Assembly (NCBI RefSeq): GCF_016623495.1
Contig: NZ_JAEHHL010000009.1
Location: 1-64,000, forward strand
Reading direction: 5' to 3'
Length of the DNA stretch: 64,000 nt
DNA from: Thermohalobaculum xanthum
GTDB taxonomy: Bacteria; Pseudomonadota; Alphaproteobacteria; Rhodobacterales; Rhodobacteraceae
Within the stretch, counting starts at the first letter, position 1, and every line of letters begins with the position of its first letter. A model generated the notes under the pieces. It did no database searches, had not been told where the DNA came from, and was given only the letters and a program-made list of their open reading frames with translations. Of the stretch, positions 53,983 to 61,332 are shown in pieces. Both the position numbers and the translations under genes were made by a program.

Positions 53983-54599
53983 TGCACCGCGCAAGCCTGG
54001 CCTTGCTGGCCATGCTCTGGGCCCCGGCGCCGGGTCTGGCGCATGACGGTGCGTCTCACCGCCCGTCGCCAGCCGAGGCGGCACCGGGTGCCGAGGCATT
54101 GCCCTTTCCGGTTGACATCCGGCCCGACTTCGACCTGACCGATCAGTCGGGCAATCGGGTGACCGAGGCGGATTTCGCGGGGCGCCCGATCGCCCTTTTC
54201 TTCGGCTACGCCAATTGCGAGGCGATCTGCTCGGTCGCGCTGCCGACCATAGCCGAGGCGGTAACGCGTTTGGGGCCCGAGGGCGCGCGGATCACGCCGG
54301 TGATGATCACCGTCGATCCCGAGCGCGACACGCCCGAGGCCCTGGCGCGAAGCCTGCCGCGCTACCACCCGCGGCTGGTCGGGCTGACCGGAAGCCCCGA
54401 GGCGCTGGCGCAGGCGCGGGACGCCTTCCAGGTCGAGGCAACCGAGGTTGCGCGCGACGCGGCGGGCGAGCCGATCTTCGCGCATGGCGGCTTCATCTAC
54501 CTGATCGGCGAGATGGGCGAGGTGCGCAGCGTCCTGCCACCGATCCTTGGCCCCGAGCGGGTCGCGGAACTGATGCGGCGCCATCTGCTGGTGAACTGA
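53982..54599 (+). CDS. Sco1/SenC family copper chaperone/thioredoxin-like protein
   Basis: A 205-residue exported thioredoxin-fold protein. Signal peptide about 1-20, then a His-containing linker. The Cu-binding pair is CEAIC (Cys79, Cys83) in LFFGYANCEAICSVALP, and the third ligand is His168 in IFAHGGFIYLIG. VMITVDPERDTPEALARSLP is also a family signature. Sco proteins deliver copper to the CuA site of cytochrome oxidase or act as thiol reductants; no cox genes are in the window. It ends a three-gene translationally linked set and 151 nt later a DUF2147 gene follows. Confidence 0.92.
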   Translation: MHRASLALLAMLWAPAPGLAHDGASHRPSPAEAAPGAEALPFPVDIRPDFDLTDQSGNRVTEADFAGRPIALFFGYANCEAICSVALPTIAEAVTRLGPEGARITPVMITVDPERDTPEALARSLPRYHPRLVGLTGSPEALAQARDAFQVEATEVARDAAGEPIFAHGGFIYLIGEMGEVRSVLPPILGPERVAELMRRHLLVN

Positions 54600-54750
54600 C
54601 CCCCGCTGCGGCCGGGCGCGCGGATGCGGGGTCCCGGGCATGGCGGCCGCGCGGTGACGCGCGGTTTGCGCTTGTGATCCGCCTGCGATCCGCGCCACTC
54701 TCGCCCTGACAAGCGGCGAAGATCCGCGCGGAGTGGGAGAACCCGGGACA

Positions 54751-55143
54751 ATGAGAGCGACCCTGTTGACGGCGCTTGCCGGCATCGCGATCGCGTTTGC
54801 GGCAAGCGCGGAGCAACCCGTGGGCGTGTGGAAGACCACGCCCAAAGATGACGGCCGATACCTGCATATCGAGATCGCCCCCTGCACCGACGGCGCGCAG
54901 TTGCTTTGCGGCACGACGGTCGGGGCTTTCGCCGGCGCGCGCACCGACATCGTCGGCAAGCGGATCTTCTGGGACATGGCACCCGACGGCGCCGGCAAAT
55001 GGACCGGCGGCGAGATCTGGGCGCCGGACGAGGACAAGACCTACAGCGGCATGCTGGAGATGAACGGCGCCACGCTCGAGATCTCGGGCTGCGTCATGGG
55101 CGGCCTGATCTGCCGCGGCCAGGACTGGACGCGGGCGCATTGA
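54751..55143 (+). CDS. DUF2147 family exported protein
   Basis: A 130-residue secreted protein with a signal peptide (residues 1-20, LTALAGIAIAFAASAEQ). The mature domain matches DUF2147: PVGVWKTTPKDDGRYLHIEI, GKRIFWDMAPDGAGKWTGGE and YSGMLEMNGATLEISGCVMG. Function unknown; a beta-barrel, lipid- or ligand-binding fold is presumed. ATG at 54751, and an in-frame GTG slightly upstream is less likely. It converges with hisH, 23 nt away. Confidence 0.85.
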   Translation: MRATLLTALAGIAIAFAASAEQPVGVWKTTPKDDGRYLHIEIAPCTDGAQLLCGTTVGAFAGARTDIVGKRIFWDMAPDGAGKWTGGEIWAPDEDKTYSGMLEMNGATLEISGCVMGGLICRGQDWTRAH

Positions 55144-55166
55144 CGCCGCCACCCAAGCCGCCGGCC

Positions 55167-55802
55167 TCAGGGCCGCCAGTTCAGGAAATTCGCGATCAGC
55201 CGAAGCCCGGTCGCCTGGCTCTTTTCGGGGTGGAACTGGGTGCCGACCATGTTCGCGCGGCCGACGACGGCGGTGACCATCTGGCCGTAATGGACATGGG
55301 CAAGGCGGTGTTCGGGCACGCGGACGCGCAGGTGATAGGAATGCACGAAATAGGCGTGCGCGCCCGCCTCGATCCCGGCCAGCACCGGATGCTCCGCGGT
55401 GATCACCAGCTCGTTCCACCCCATATGCGGGACCTTGAGCTCGGGGTCGTTGGGCGCGAGCCGCTCGACCTCGCCGGGGATCCAGCCGAAGCCCGGCGTC
55501 TCGCCATGCTCGAGCCCGCGGGTCGCCATCAGCTGCATGCCGACGCAGATCCCGAGGAAGGGGTAGCCGTCGGCCACGCGCGCCTCGATCGCCTCGGCCA
55601 TCCCCCCGACCGCCATCAGGCCGCGCCGGCAATCGGCGAAGGCGCCGACGCCCGGCAGAACGACCCGGTCGGCGCGGGCCACGACATCGGGGTCGGAGGT
55701 GACAATGACCGCGCCGCCCCCCGTCTCGGCCGCCATGCGCTGGAAAGCCTTCTCGGCCGAGCGCAGGTTGCCCGATCCGTAATCGATGATCGCCGTGGTC
55801 AC
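55167..55802 (-). CDS. hisH: imidazole glycerol phosphate synthase glutaminase subunit
   Basis: A 211-residue class I glutamine amidotransferase supplying ammonia to HisF. The N-terminus is [20 protein letters not shown], the oxyanion loop is [15 protein letters not shown], the nucleophile Cys lies in [11 protein letters not shown], and the His-Glu pair in [17 protein letters not shown]. The start is GTG at 55800-55802 and overlaps the stop of the upstream small gene as GTGA. Its partner hisF is 3.2 kb away, separated by a plus-strand block. Confidence 0.97.
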   Translation of the reverse strand: MTTAIIDYGSGNLRSAEKAFQRMAAETGGGAVIVTSDPDVVARADRVVLPGVGAFADCRRGLMAVGGMAEAIEARVADGYPFLGICVGMQLMATRGLEHGETPGFGWIPGEVERLAPNDPELKVPHMGWNELVITAEHPVLAGIEAGAHAYFVHSYHLRVRVPEHRLAHVHYGQMVTAVVGRANMVGTQFHPEKSQATGLRLIANFLNWRP

Positions 55803-56149
55803 GATGCCTCGCCCCTGAGATAGAGTTCCTCGGCGCCTTCCTCGGTGCGCGCCTCGACCACACCGATCTCGCGCCAGCCGCGGATGCGCCATTCCAGGCG
55901 CTCGAGCGTCGAGCCCTCGAACACGGTGATCGCGATCAACGCACCCCAGACCGTGCCGGCGGCGGCGGGATGCAGCAGCACCGCCGCCACCATCAGCGCG
56001 ACCATGGCCACCGCCGTGAGCCAGAGCCCGCGCCACAGCGCCCAGAACGGCGGGATGACGCCCAGCGGATGCCGGTGATCGCCGACCGCGATCAGCTCGT
56101 CGGGGTGGCCGCGCGACAGGATGGTGTAGAGGCAGGTCCGCGCCGCCAT
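55799..56149 (-). CDS. DUF2628-like membrane protein inside the his operon
   Basis: A 116-residue protein that starts [20 protein letters not shown] and has a hydrophobic core of one or two membrane segments ([40 protein letters not shown]). The C-terminus [20 protein letters not shown] resembles the end of DUF2628 proteins. Function unknown. It starts 4 nt after hisB and its stop overlaps the hisH start, so it is plainly an operon member although not a biosynthetic enzyme. Confidence 0.78.
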   Translation of the reverse strand: MAARTCLYTILSRGHPDELIAVGDHRHPLGVIPPFWALWRGLWLTAVAMVALMVAAVLLHPAAAGTVWGALIAITVFEGSTLERLEWRIRGWREIGVVEARTEEGAEELYLRGEAS

Positions 56150-56153
56150 GGCG

Positions 56154-56741
56154 TCACAGCGCCCCCTTGGTCGAGGGGATCGCGTCGGCCTTGCGCGGAT
56201 CGGCCTCGACCGCCTCGCGCAAGCTGCGCGCCACCGCCTTGAACGCAGCCTCGGCGATGTGATGGCTGTTGATACCGTCGATCCGCTCGACATGCAGCGT
56301 GATGCCGCCGTTCATCGCAAGCGCCGTGAAGAACTCGCGCACAAGCTCCGTGTCGAAGGTCCCGATCTTGGGCGCGGTGAAATCGACCTTCCAGACCAGG
56401 TGAGGCCGCCCCGAGAGGTCAAGCGCCGCGCGCACCAGCGTGTCGTCCATCGGCAGGAGGCAGGCGCCATAACGCCGGATCCCCTTCTTGTCGCCAAGCG
56501 CCTGCGCCAAGGCCTTGCCCAGCACGATGCCGACATCCTCGACCGTGTGGTGGTCGTCGATGTGCAGGTCGCCCTTGGCCCGCACGCGAATGTCGATCAG
56601 CGAGTGCCGCGCCAGCTGGTCGAGCATGTGGTCGAAGAAGCCCACGCCCGTCTGGCAGTCGTATGCACCCGATCCGTCGAGATCGATCTCGACCTCGATC
56701 GCGGTTTCCGCGGTCTCGCGGCTGAGGCTTGCCTTTCGCAT
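56154..56741 (-). CDS. hisB: imidazoleglycerol-phosphate dehydratase
   Basis: A 195-residue Mn-dependent dehydratase. Metal-binding and catalytic motifs are [39 protein letters not shown], and [20 protein letters not shown]. It is the monofunctional type, without the histidinol-phosphatase domain found in enterobacteria. First gene of the minus-strand his set here; it is divergent from hslV with 117 bp between the starts. Confidence 0.98.
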   Translation of the reverse strand: MRKASLSRETAETAIEVEIDLDGSGAYDCQTGVGFFDHMLDQLARHSLIDIRVRAKGDLHIDDHHTVEDVGIVLGKALAQALGDKKGIRRYGACLLPMDDTLVRAALDLSGRPHLVWKVDFTAPKIGTFDTELVREFFTALAMNGGITLHVERIDGINSHHIAEAAFKAVARSLREAVEADPRKADAIPSTKGAL

Positions 56742-56858
56742 CGAACCCTCCGATCCCTCTGGCGTTTCTATAGATCGTGATCCGGCCCGAGGCCAGCACC
56801 CCGGTGGATTTCGCACGGGCGGTGTTATATGGCCGGAGGAAGCATCAGGGAGCACGAT

Positions 56859-57419
56859 ATGAGCGCAGACGAGCGTTTCCCCGGCTGGCATGGCACCACC
56901 ATCTGCGCGGTGCAGAAGGATGGCCGCGTCGCGGTCGCGGGCGACGGGCAGGTCAGCCTCGGCCCGACCGTGATCAAGGGCAACGCGCGCAAGGTGCGGC
57001 GCCTCTCGCCCGGCGGCTACGACGTGGTCGCGGGTTTCGCGGGGGCGACTGCGGATGCCTTCACGCTGCTCGAGCGGCTCGAGGCCAAGCTCGAGGCCGC
57101 GCCCGGCCAGCTGATGCGCGCCGCGGTCGAGCTGGCCAAGGACTGGCGCACCGACAAGTACCTGCGCAACCTCGAGGCCATGCTGATCGTCACCGACGGC
57201 GCGACGCTTCTGGTGATCACCGGCGCGGGCGACGTGCTCGAGCCCGAGAACGGCATCGCGGCGATCGGCTCGGGCGGCAATTTCGCGCTGGCCGCCGCGC
57301 GCGCGATGGCCGACACCGATCGCGACGCCGAGACGATCGCGCGCCGCGCGCTGGAAATCGCGGCCGGGATCTGCGTCTACACCAACGGAAACATGGTGGT
57401 CGAGGTGATCGAGGCATGA
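56859..57419 (+). CDS. hslV: ATP-dependent protease subunit HslV
   Basis: A 186-residue N-terminal nucleophile peptidase that forms the core of the HslUV protease. After an 11-residue propeptide-like stretch ([11 protein letters not shown]) comes the catalytic [20 protein letters not shown], where the first Thr becomes the mature N-terminus. [33 protein letters not shown] and [15 protein letters not shown] are also conserved. ATG at 56859 with GGGAG upstream. Its stop overlaps the start of an unrelated membrane protein gene by 4 nt. Confidence 0.97.
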   Translation: MSADERFPGWHGTTICAVQKDGRVAVAGDGQVSLGPTVIKGNARKVRRLSPGGYDVVAGFAGATADAFTLLERLEAKLEAAPGQLMRAAVELAKDWRTDKYLRNLEAMLIVTDGATLLVITGAGDVLEPENGIAAIGSGGNFALAAARAMADTDRDAETIARRALEIAAGICVYTNGNMVVEVIEA

Positions 57420-58435
57420 CCGCCGAGCCCGCCCGCCCGGCATTCCGCCCGCCGCGGAACAAGCCGCGCGAGCTGGTCCTGGCGCTCATCATCTGCCTCG
57501 CCTGGTATGGCGCGGTCCGGCTGGTCATGGGGCGCGCGCCGATCACCGGGGGGCATACGGCGGACCCGCTGATCGGGCTGATCGTCATCGGCTGCACCTG
57601 CTGGGCGATGGCCGAGCTTGTCGCGCGGCGGCGGCTGATGCTCTGGCCCGGCTCGGCGCTGGGTATCCTCGGGCCCCTGTCCTTCGGGATCGCGGCGTCC
57701 ATCGCGACGCCCGAGCTGCGCGCCGCCACGGCCTTCGCGCGGCTGCCGGTCATCTATGGCGTGACATCGCTGGGCATGCTGGTCTTCCTGCTGCGCTTCC
57801 GGCTGCCGGGACTGGTCTCGCCGGTCGCGCTGTTCGGGATCGTCGCGCTGTTCCTGTGGCTCACGGGCGGCAACCTGGCGGCGCTGTCGAAGGTCGAGGG
57901 GCTGACCCCGCGCGGGGTGCTGGCGGCGCTGCTCGACCGGCCGGTGATCGCGGCGGTGTCGACTTCGCTGGCCTTCGGCGCCTGTTGCCTGGGCTGGTAT
58001 CTCGACCGCACGGCGGGGTATTTCGGCCTCGAAGCGGCACGGCCGCTGCACATCGTCGGCGGCGGCATCCTTGCGCTGATCGCCGGCAAGTTCGCGGGCG
58101 CGTTGCCTGCCTATGTCGACCTGGGGGTCCTGCTGGTCCTCTACGCCATCCTGCTGGCCTGGTCGCTGCGGATCGACCGGATGGCGGTGTTCTCGGCCGG
58201 CACGGTGGCGATGACCCGGCCGCTGACGCTGGGGGTGATCGAGCCGATGGGGCTGACCCTCGACATCTGGCAGTGGGGCGGCATCTACAACGCCATGGTG
58301 GGGCTTGCGATGATCTTCTGGCTGTTGGCGCGGCGGCGCACGATCGCCTCCGGCTGGACGCGGAAGGTGCGCAACATTAGGTGGGAGTGGAGCGACCCGG
58401 TCCGCTGGTCGCGAAGATCGAGGCAGAAGGCATGA
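57416..58435 (+). CDS. polytopic membrane protein of unknown function between hslV and hslU
   Basis: Not recognised. A 339-residue protein with about nine hydrophobic segments, among them [94 protein letters not shown] and [19 protein letters not shown]. It has no obvious catalytic motif. The start overlaps the hslV stop (ATGA) and the stop overlaps the hslU start (ATGA). Composition matches its neighbours. An integral membrane partner or regulator of the protease is one guess; a passenger gene is another. Confidence 0.82.
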   Translation: MTAEPARPAFRPPRNKPRELVLALIICLAWYGAVRLVMGRAPITGGHTADPLIGLIVIGCTCWAMAELVARRRLMLWPGSALGILGPLSFGIAASIATPELRAATAFARLPVIYGVTSLGMLVFLLRFRLPGLVSPVALFGIVALFLWLTGGNLAALSKVEGLTPRGVLAALLDRPVIAAVSTSLAFGACCLGWYLDRTAGYFGLEAARPLHIVGGGILALIAGKFAGALPAYVDLGVLLVLYAILLAWSLRIDRMAVFSAGTVAMTRPLTLGVIEPMGLTLDIWQWGGIYNAMVGLAMIFWLLARRRTIASGWTRKVRNIRWEWSDPVRWSRRSRQKA

Positions 58436-59736
58436 CCGAGCTGACCCCGCGCGAGATCGTATCCGAGCTCGACCGCTTCATCATCGGCCAGCGCGAGGCC
58501 AAGCGCGCCGTCGCGGTGGCGCTGAGGAACCGCTGGCGTCGCAAGCAGCTCGATGCCGAGCTGCGCGACGAGGTGACACCGAAGAACATCCTGATGATCG
58601 GGCCGACGGGCGTGGGCAAGACCGAGATCTCGCGCCGCCTCGCACGCTTGGCCAACGCGCCCTTCCTGAAGGTCGAGGCGACCAAGTTCACCGAGGTCGG
58701 CTATGTCGGCCGGGACGTCGAGCAGATCGTCCGCGACCTGGTCGAGACCGCGATCGTGATGGTCCGCGGCGCCAGGCGCGAGGAGCTCAAGGCGCAGGCG
58801 CATCGCGCGGCCGAGGACCGGGTGATCGAGGCGCTGGTCGGCAAGACGGCGTCCGACACCACGCGCGAGGCGTTTCGGCGCAAGCTGCGCGGCGGCGAGC
58901 TCGACACCACCGAGGTCGAGATCGAGATCGCCGATACCTCGAACCCCATGCCCTTCCTCGACATGCCCGGCATGCCGGGCCAGCAGGGCATGGCGAGCCT
59001 GGGCGACATCTTCGGCAAGGCGTTCTCGGGCCGGACGCGGCGGCGCAAGATGACGGTCGCCCAGAGCTACGAGATCCTGATCGCCGAGGAAGCCGACAAG
59101 ATGATCGACCAGGAAGCGATCACTCGCGAGGCGGTCGAGGCGGTCGAAAGCAACGGCATCGTCTTCATCGACGAGATCGACAAGGTCGCGGCCCGCAAGG
59201 ACGTGCGCGGCGCCGATGTCAGCCGCGAGGGCGTGCAGCGCGACCTGCTGCCGCTGATCGAGGGCACGACCGTGGCAACCAAGCACGGCCCGGTGAAGAC
59301 CGACCATATCCTCTTCATCGCCTCGGGCGCGTTCCATATTGCCAAGCCCTCGGACCTTTTGCCCGAGCTGCAGGGGCGGCTGCCCATCCGGGTCGAGCTC
59401 AAGGCGCTGACCGAGGCCGATTTCCGCGCGATCCTCACCGACACCGACTACTCGCTCACCCGCCAGTACGCGGCGCTGATGAAGACCGAAGGGGTCGCGG
59501 TCAGCTTTGCCGATGACGGCGTGGCAGCCCTTGCCCGGATCGCCGCCGAGGTGAATGCGCAGGTCGAGAACATCGGCGCGCGACGGTTGCACACCGTGCT
59601 GGAGCGCGTCTTCGAGGAGCTCTCCTTCACCGCGCCCGACCGCCAGGGCGAGAGCGTCGTCGTCGACGCGGCACTGGTCGAGGCACAGCTGGGCGATCTC
59701 GCGCGCTCGGTCGATGTGAGCCGCTACGTCCTCTGA
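58432..59736 (+). CDS. hslU: ATP-dependent protease ATPase subunit HslU
   Basis: A 434-residue AAA+ unfoldase that feeds substrates to HslV. It starts [20 protein letters not shown], with Walker [19 protein letters not shown], the pore loop [20 protein letters not shown], the I-domain insert around residues 110-230, Walker [17 protein letters not shown], and the HslV-docking C-terminus DVSRYVL. ATG at 58432; a GTG at 58381 lies inside the preceding gene. The last 13 nt overlap the tail of the convergent STAS gene. Confidence 0.98.
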   Translation: MTELTPREIVSELDRFIIGQREAKRAVAVALRNRWRRKQLDAELRDEVTPKNILMIGPTGVGKTEISRRLARLANAPFLKVEATKFTEVGYVGRDVEQIVRDLVETAIVMVRGARREELKAQAHRAAEDRVIEALVGKTASDTTREAFRRKLRGGELDTTEVEIEIADTSNPMPFLDMPGMPGQQGMASLGDIFGKAFSGRTRRRKMTVAQSYEILIAEEADKMIDQEAITREAVEAVESNGIVFIDEIDKVAARKDVRGADVSREGVQRDLLPLIEGTTVATKHGPVKTDHILFIASGAFHIAKPSDLLPELQGRLPIRVELKALTEADFRAILTDTDYSLTRQYAALMKTEGVAVSFADDGVAALARIAAEVNAQVENIGARRLHTVLERVFEELSFTAPDRQGESVVVDAALVEAQLGDLARSVDVSRYVL

Positions 59737-60089
59737 ACGCTCTCGCGTCGGAGTGTCTGGGTCGCCCGCAACGCCGCGTCGACGGATGCGGCAAATTCGA
59801 ACACGTCGGTCATGCGCGCGAGCCGGAAGACGCGGTGAACCGGGCCGTGCACCGCGGCAAGCACGATCCCCACGTCCCAGCCGAGACGCTTGCGGATCCC
59901 GACGAGGGCGCCGAGCCCGCCCGAATCCATGAACAGGACCGCGCCGAGATCGAGCACCAGCCGGGACATGCCCGGCCCGGCCCGCAACAGCACCTCGTCG
60001 CGGAAATCGGATGCGATCAGGTGATCGAGGCGCGTCTCCTCGAGCGCGATCACGAGGTGATCGCCCTCGCGCCGTTCCGTGATCTGCAT
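59724..60089 (-). CDS. STAS domain protein (anti-sigma factor antagonist-like)
   Basis: A 121-residue single STAS domain. It starts [20 protein letters not shown] and has the phosphorylatable-serine motif [17 protein letters not shown] with Ser56. The rest, [20 protein letters not shown], is typical of SpoIIAA/RsbV-like proteins. Such proteins control a sigma factor through an anti-sigma kinase, but neither kinase nor sigma gene is nearby. The ATG at 60087-60089 has GGAG 7 nt upstream. The 3' end overlaps the hslU 3' end by 13 nt, tail to tail. Confidence 0.9.
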   Translation of the reverse strand: MQITERREGDHLVIALEETRLDHLIASDFRDEVLLRAGPGMSRLVLDLGAVLFMDSGGLGALVGIRKRLGWDVGIVLAAVHGPVHRVFRLARMTDVFEFAASVDAALRATQTLRRESVQRT

Positions 60090-60171
60090 TCCCGGGCTCC
60101 GCTCCGCTCTCAACCGGACGGAGCTTCAGGCAATGTGGTGAAGATCACCTGAATCAACGGCGCGGGGGGCG

Positions 60172-60570
60172 CTATCTCGCGTCGTAGGTCGCGACCTCGA
60201 CGAGGTTGCCGTCGGGGTCGCGGAAATAGACCGAGGTGATCGCGCCGCGCGCGCCGGTGCGCGGCACCGGGCCGATCTCGACCTCGACGCCCTCGCGCCC
60301 GAGATGGGCGGTGACCTCGTCGAGCGGCTGGTCGGTGATCAGGCAGAAATCGCCGCTGCCCGGGCGCGGGGCCAGTGCCTTGGGCTCGAACTCGGCACCT
60401 GCCTCGTGCAGGTTGATCTTCTGGCGCCCGAAGCTCAGCGCGCGGCGCTCGGTCCCGTCGGCGGGGCGGAAGGTCTCGACCTTCATTCCGAGAACGCGGC
60501 TGTAGAAATCGCAGGTCGCGTCGAGCGACGCGACCGTGAGCACGAAGTGGTCGATGCGGTCGATGATCAT
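60172..60570 (-). CDS. VOC family protein
   Basis: A 132-residue vicinal-oxygen-chelate protein. It has DRIDHFVLTVASLDATCDFY at the start with the first metal His, and SVYFRDPDGNLVEVATYDAR at the end with the conserved Glu. Between them LSFGRQKINLHEAGAEFEP and DFCLITDQPLDEVTAHL give the second metal-ligand area. Glyoxalase-like, dioxygenase-like or antibiotic-resistance roles cannot be told apart. Transcribed alone on the minus strand. Confidence 0.9.
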   Translation of the reverse strand: MIIDRIDHFVLTVASLDATCDFYSRVLGMKVETFRPADGTERRALSFGRQKINLHEAGAEFEPKALAPRPGSGDFCLITDQPLDEVTAHLGREGVEVEIGPVPRTGARGAITSVYFRDPDGNLVEVATYDAR

Positions 60571-60680
60571 GCGGGCTCCGTAAAACGATGCTTTCCCGCG
60601 CGGCTGCCACGCGGGACTACGGGAACCCTAGAACAGCGCCGCGCGGCACCCAAGGCCGCGCGCCACCGTCGTCTGGCCGA

Positions 60681-61058
60681 TCAGGCGTTGCCGGTCTTCT
60701 CTGCCTTCGCCTCGGCGACGGTTTCCTCGGCCGCCTCCGCCGCCATGCCGACGCACAGCTTCATCAGGCCCGCCGCTTCCTCGCTGTAGTCGCGCGCCGC
60801 GGTCTGGCAGAACTCGTTCATCACGCGCGCGGCGTCGTTGGGCGAGGTGCAGCGCATCAGCCGGTCCTGCGCCTCGATGTCTGCGGAGACGCGGCGGCGG
60901 GCGAAATCCAGCAACTCGGCCTGGAAGCGCAGGCTGTCGCGGATCATCCGGTTGTGCAGATGGGTGATGGTCGCAAGCGATTTCTGGCTCGCGCGGGCAA
61001 CCTCGCCCAAGTCCACGGAACCGGCGGCCGGGCGTCCTCCGTTCTGCTTCGGCATCAT
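60681..61058 (-). CDS. phasin family protein
   Basis: A 125-residue, almost wholly helical protein. The core is VDLGEVARASQKSLATITHL, RDSLRFQAELLDFARRRVSA and AARVMNEFCQTAARDYSEEA, the amphipathic pattern of phasins that coat polyhydroxyalkanoate granules or regulate PHA synthesis. The C-terminal Ala/Glu/Lys tail is flexible. The ATG at 61056-61058 has AAGGA 7 nt upstream; the adjacent ATG is also possible. PHA polymerase genes are not in the window. It is divergent from the molybdoenzyme gene with a 274-bp gap. Confidence 0.85.
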   Translation of the reverse strand: MMPKQNGGRPAAGSVDLGEVARASQKSLATITHLHNRMIRDSLRFQAELLDFARRRVSADIEAQDRLMRCTSPNDAARVMNEFCQTAARDYSEEAAGLMKLCVGMAAEAAEETVAEAKAEKTGNA

Positions 61059-61332
61059 CGAGCATCCTTTGCGAGAGGTGATGGTCAGGTGGCCGAGGCG
61101 CCGCTCCAACGTGGCGGGCCAAAGGAAAGCGGCCGCTGATCCGCACGCGACTCACGCACGAGTTGAACCGGTAGCATGGCGATCGCCGTACCACTATGAC
61201 ACAGGTCAAACTCTGTCCCCGGCCGCCGCAATTGGCGTATCGGCCACGGGCACGACCCGCTAGAAATGGGGCGAGGGACGGCGTGCAAGCTGGTGCGCCG
61301 CCCCGTCCTCGCCTGGAACGAACGGAGCTCAG

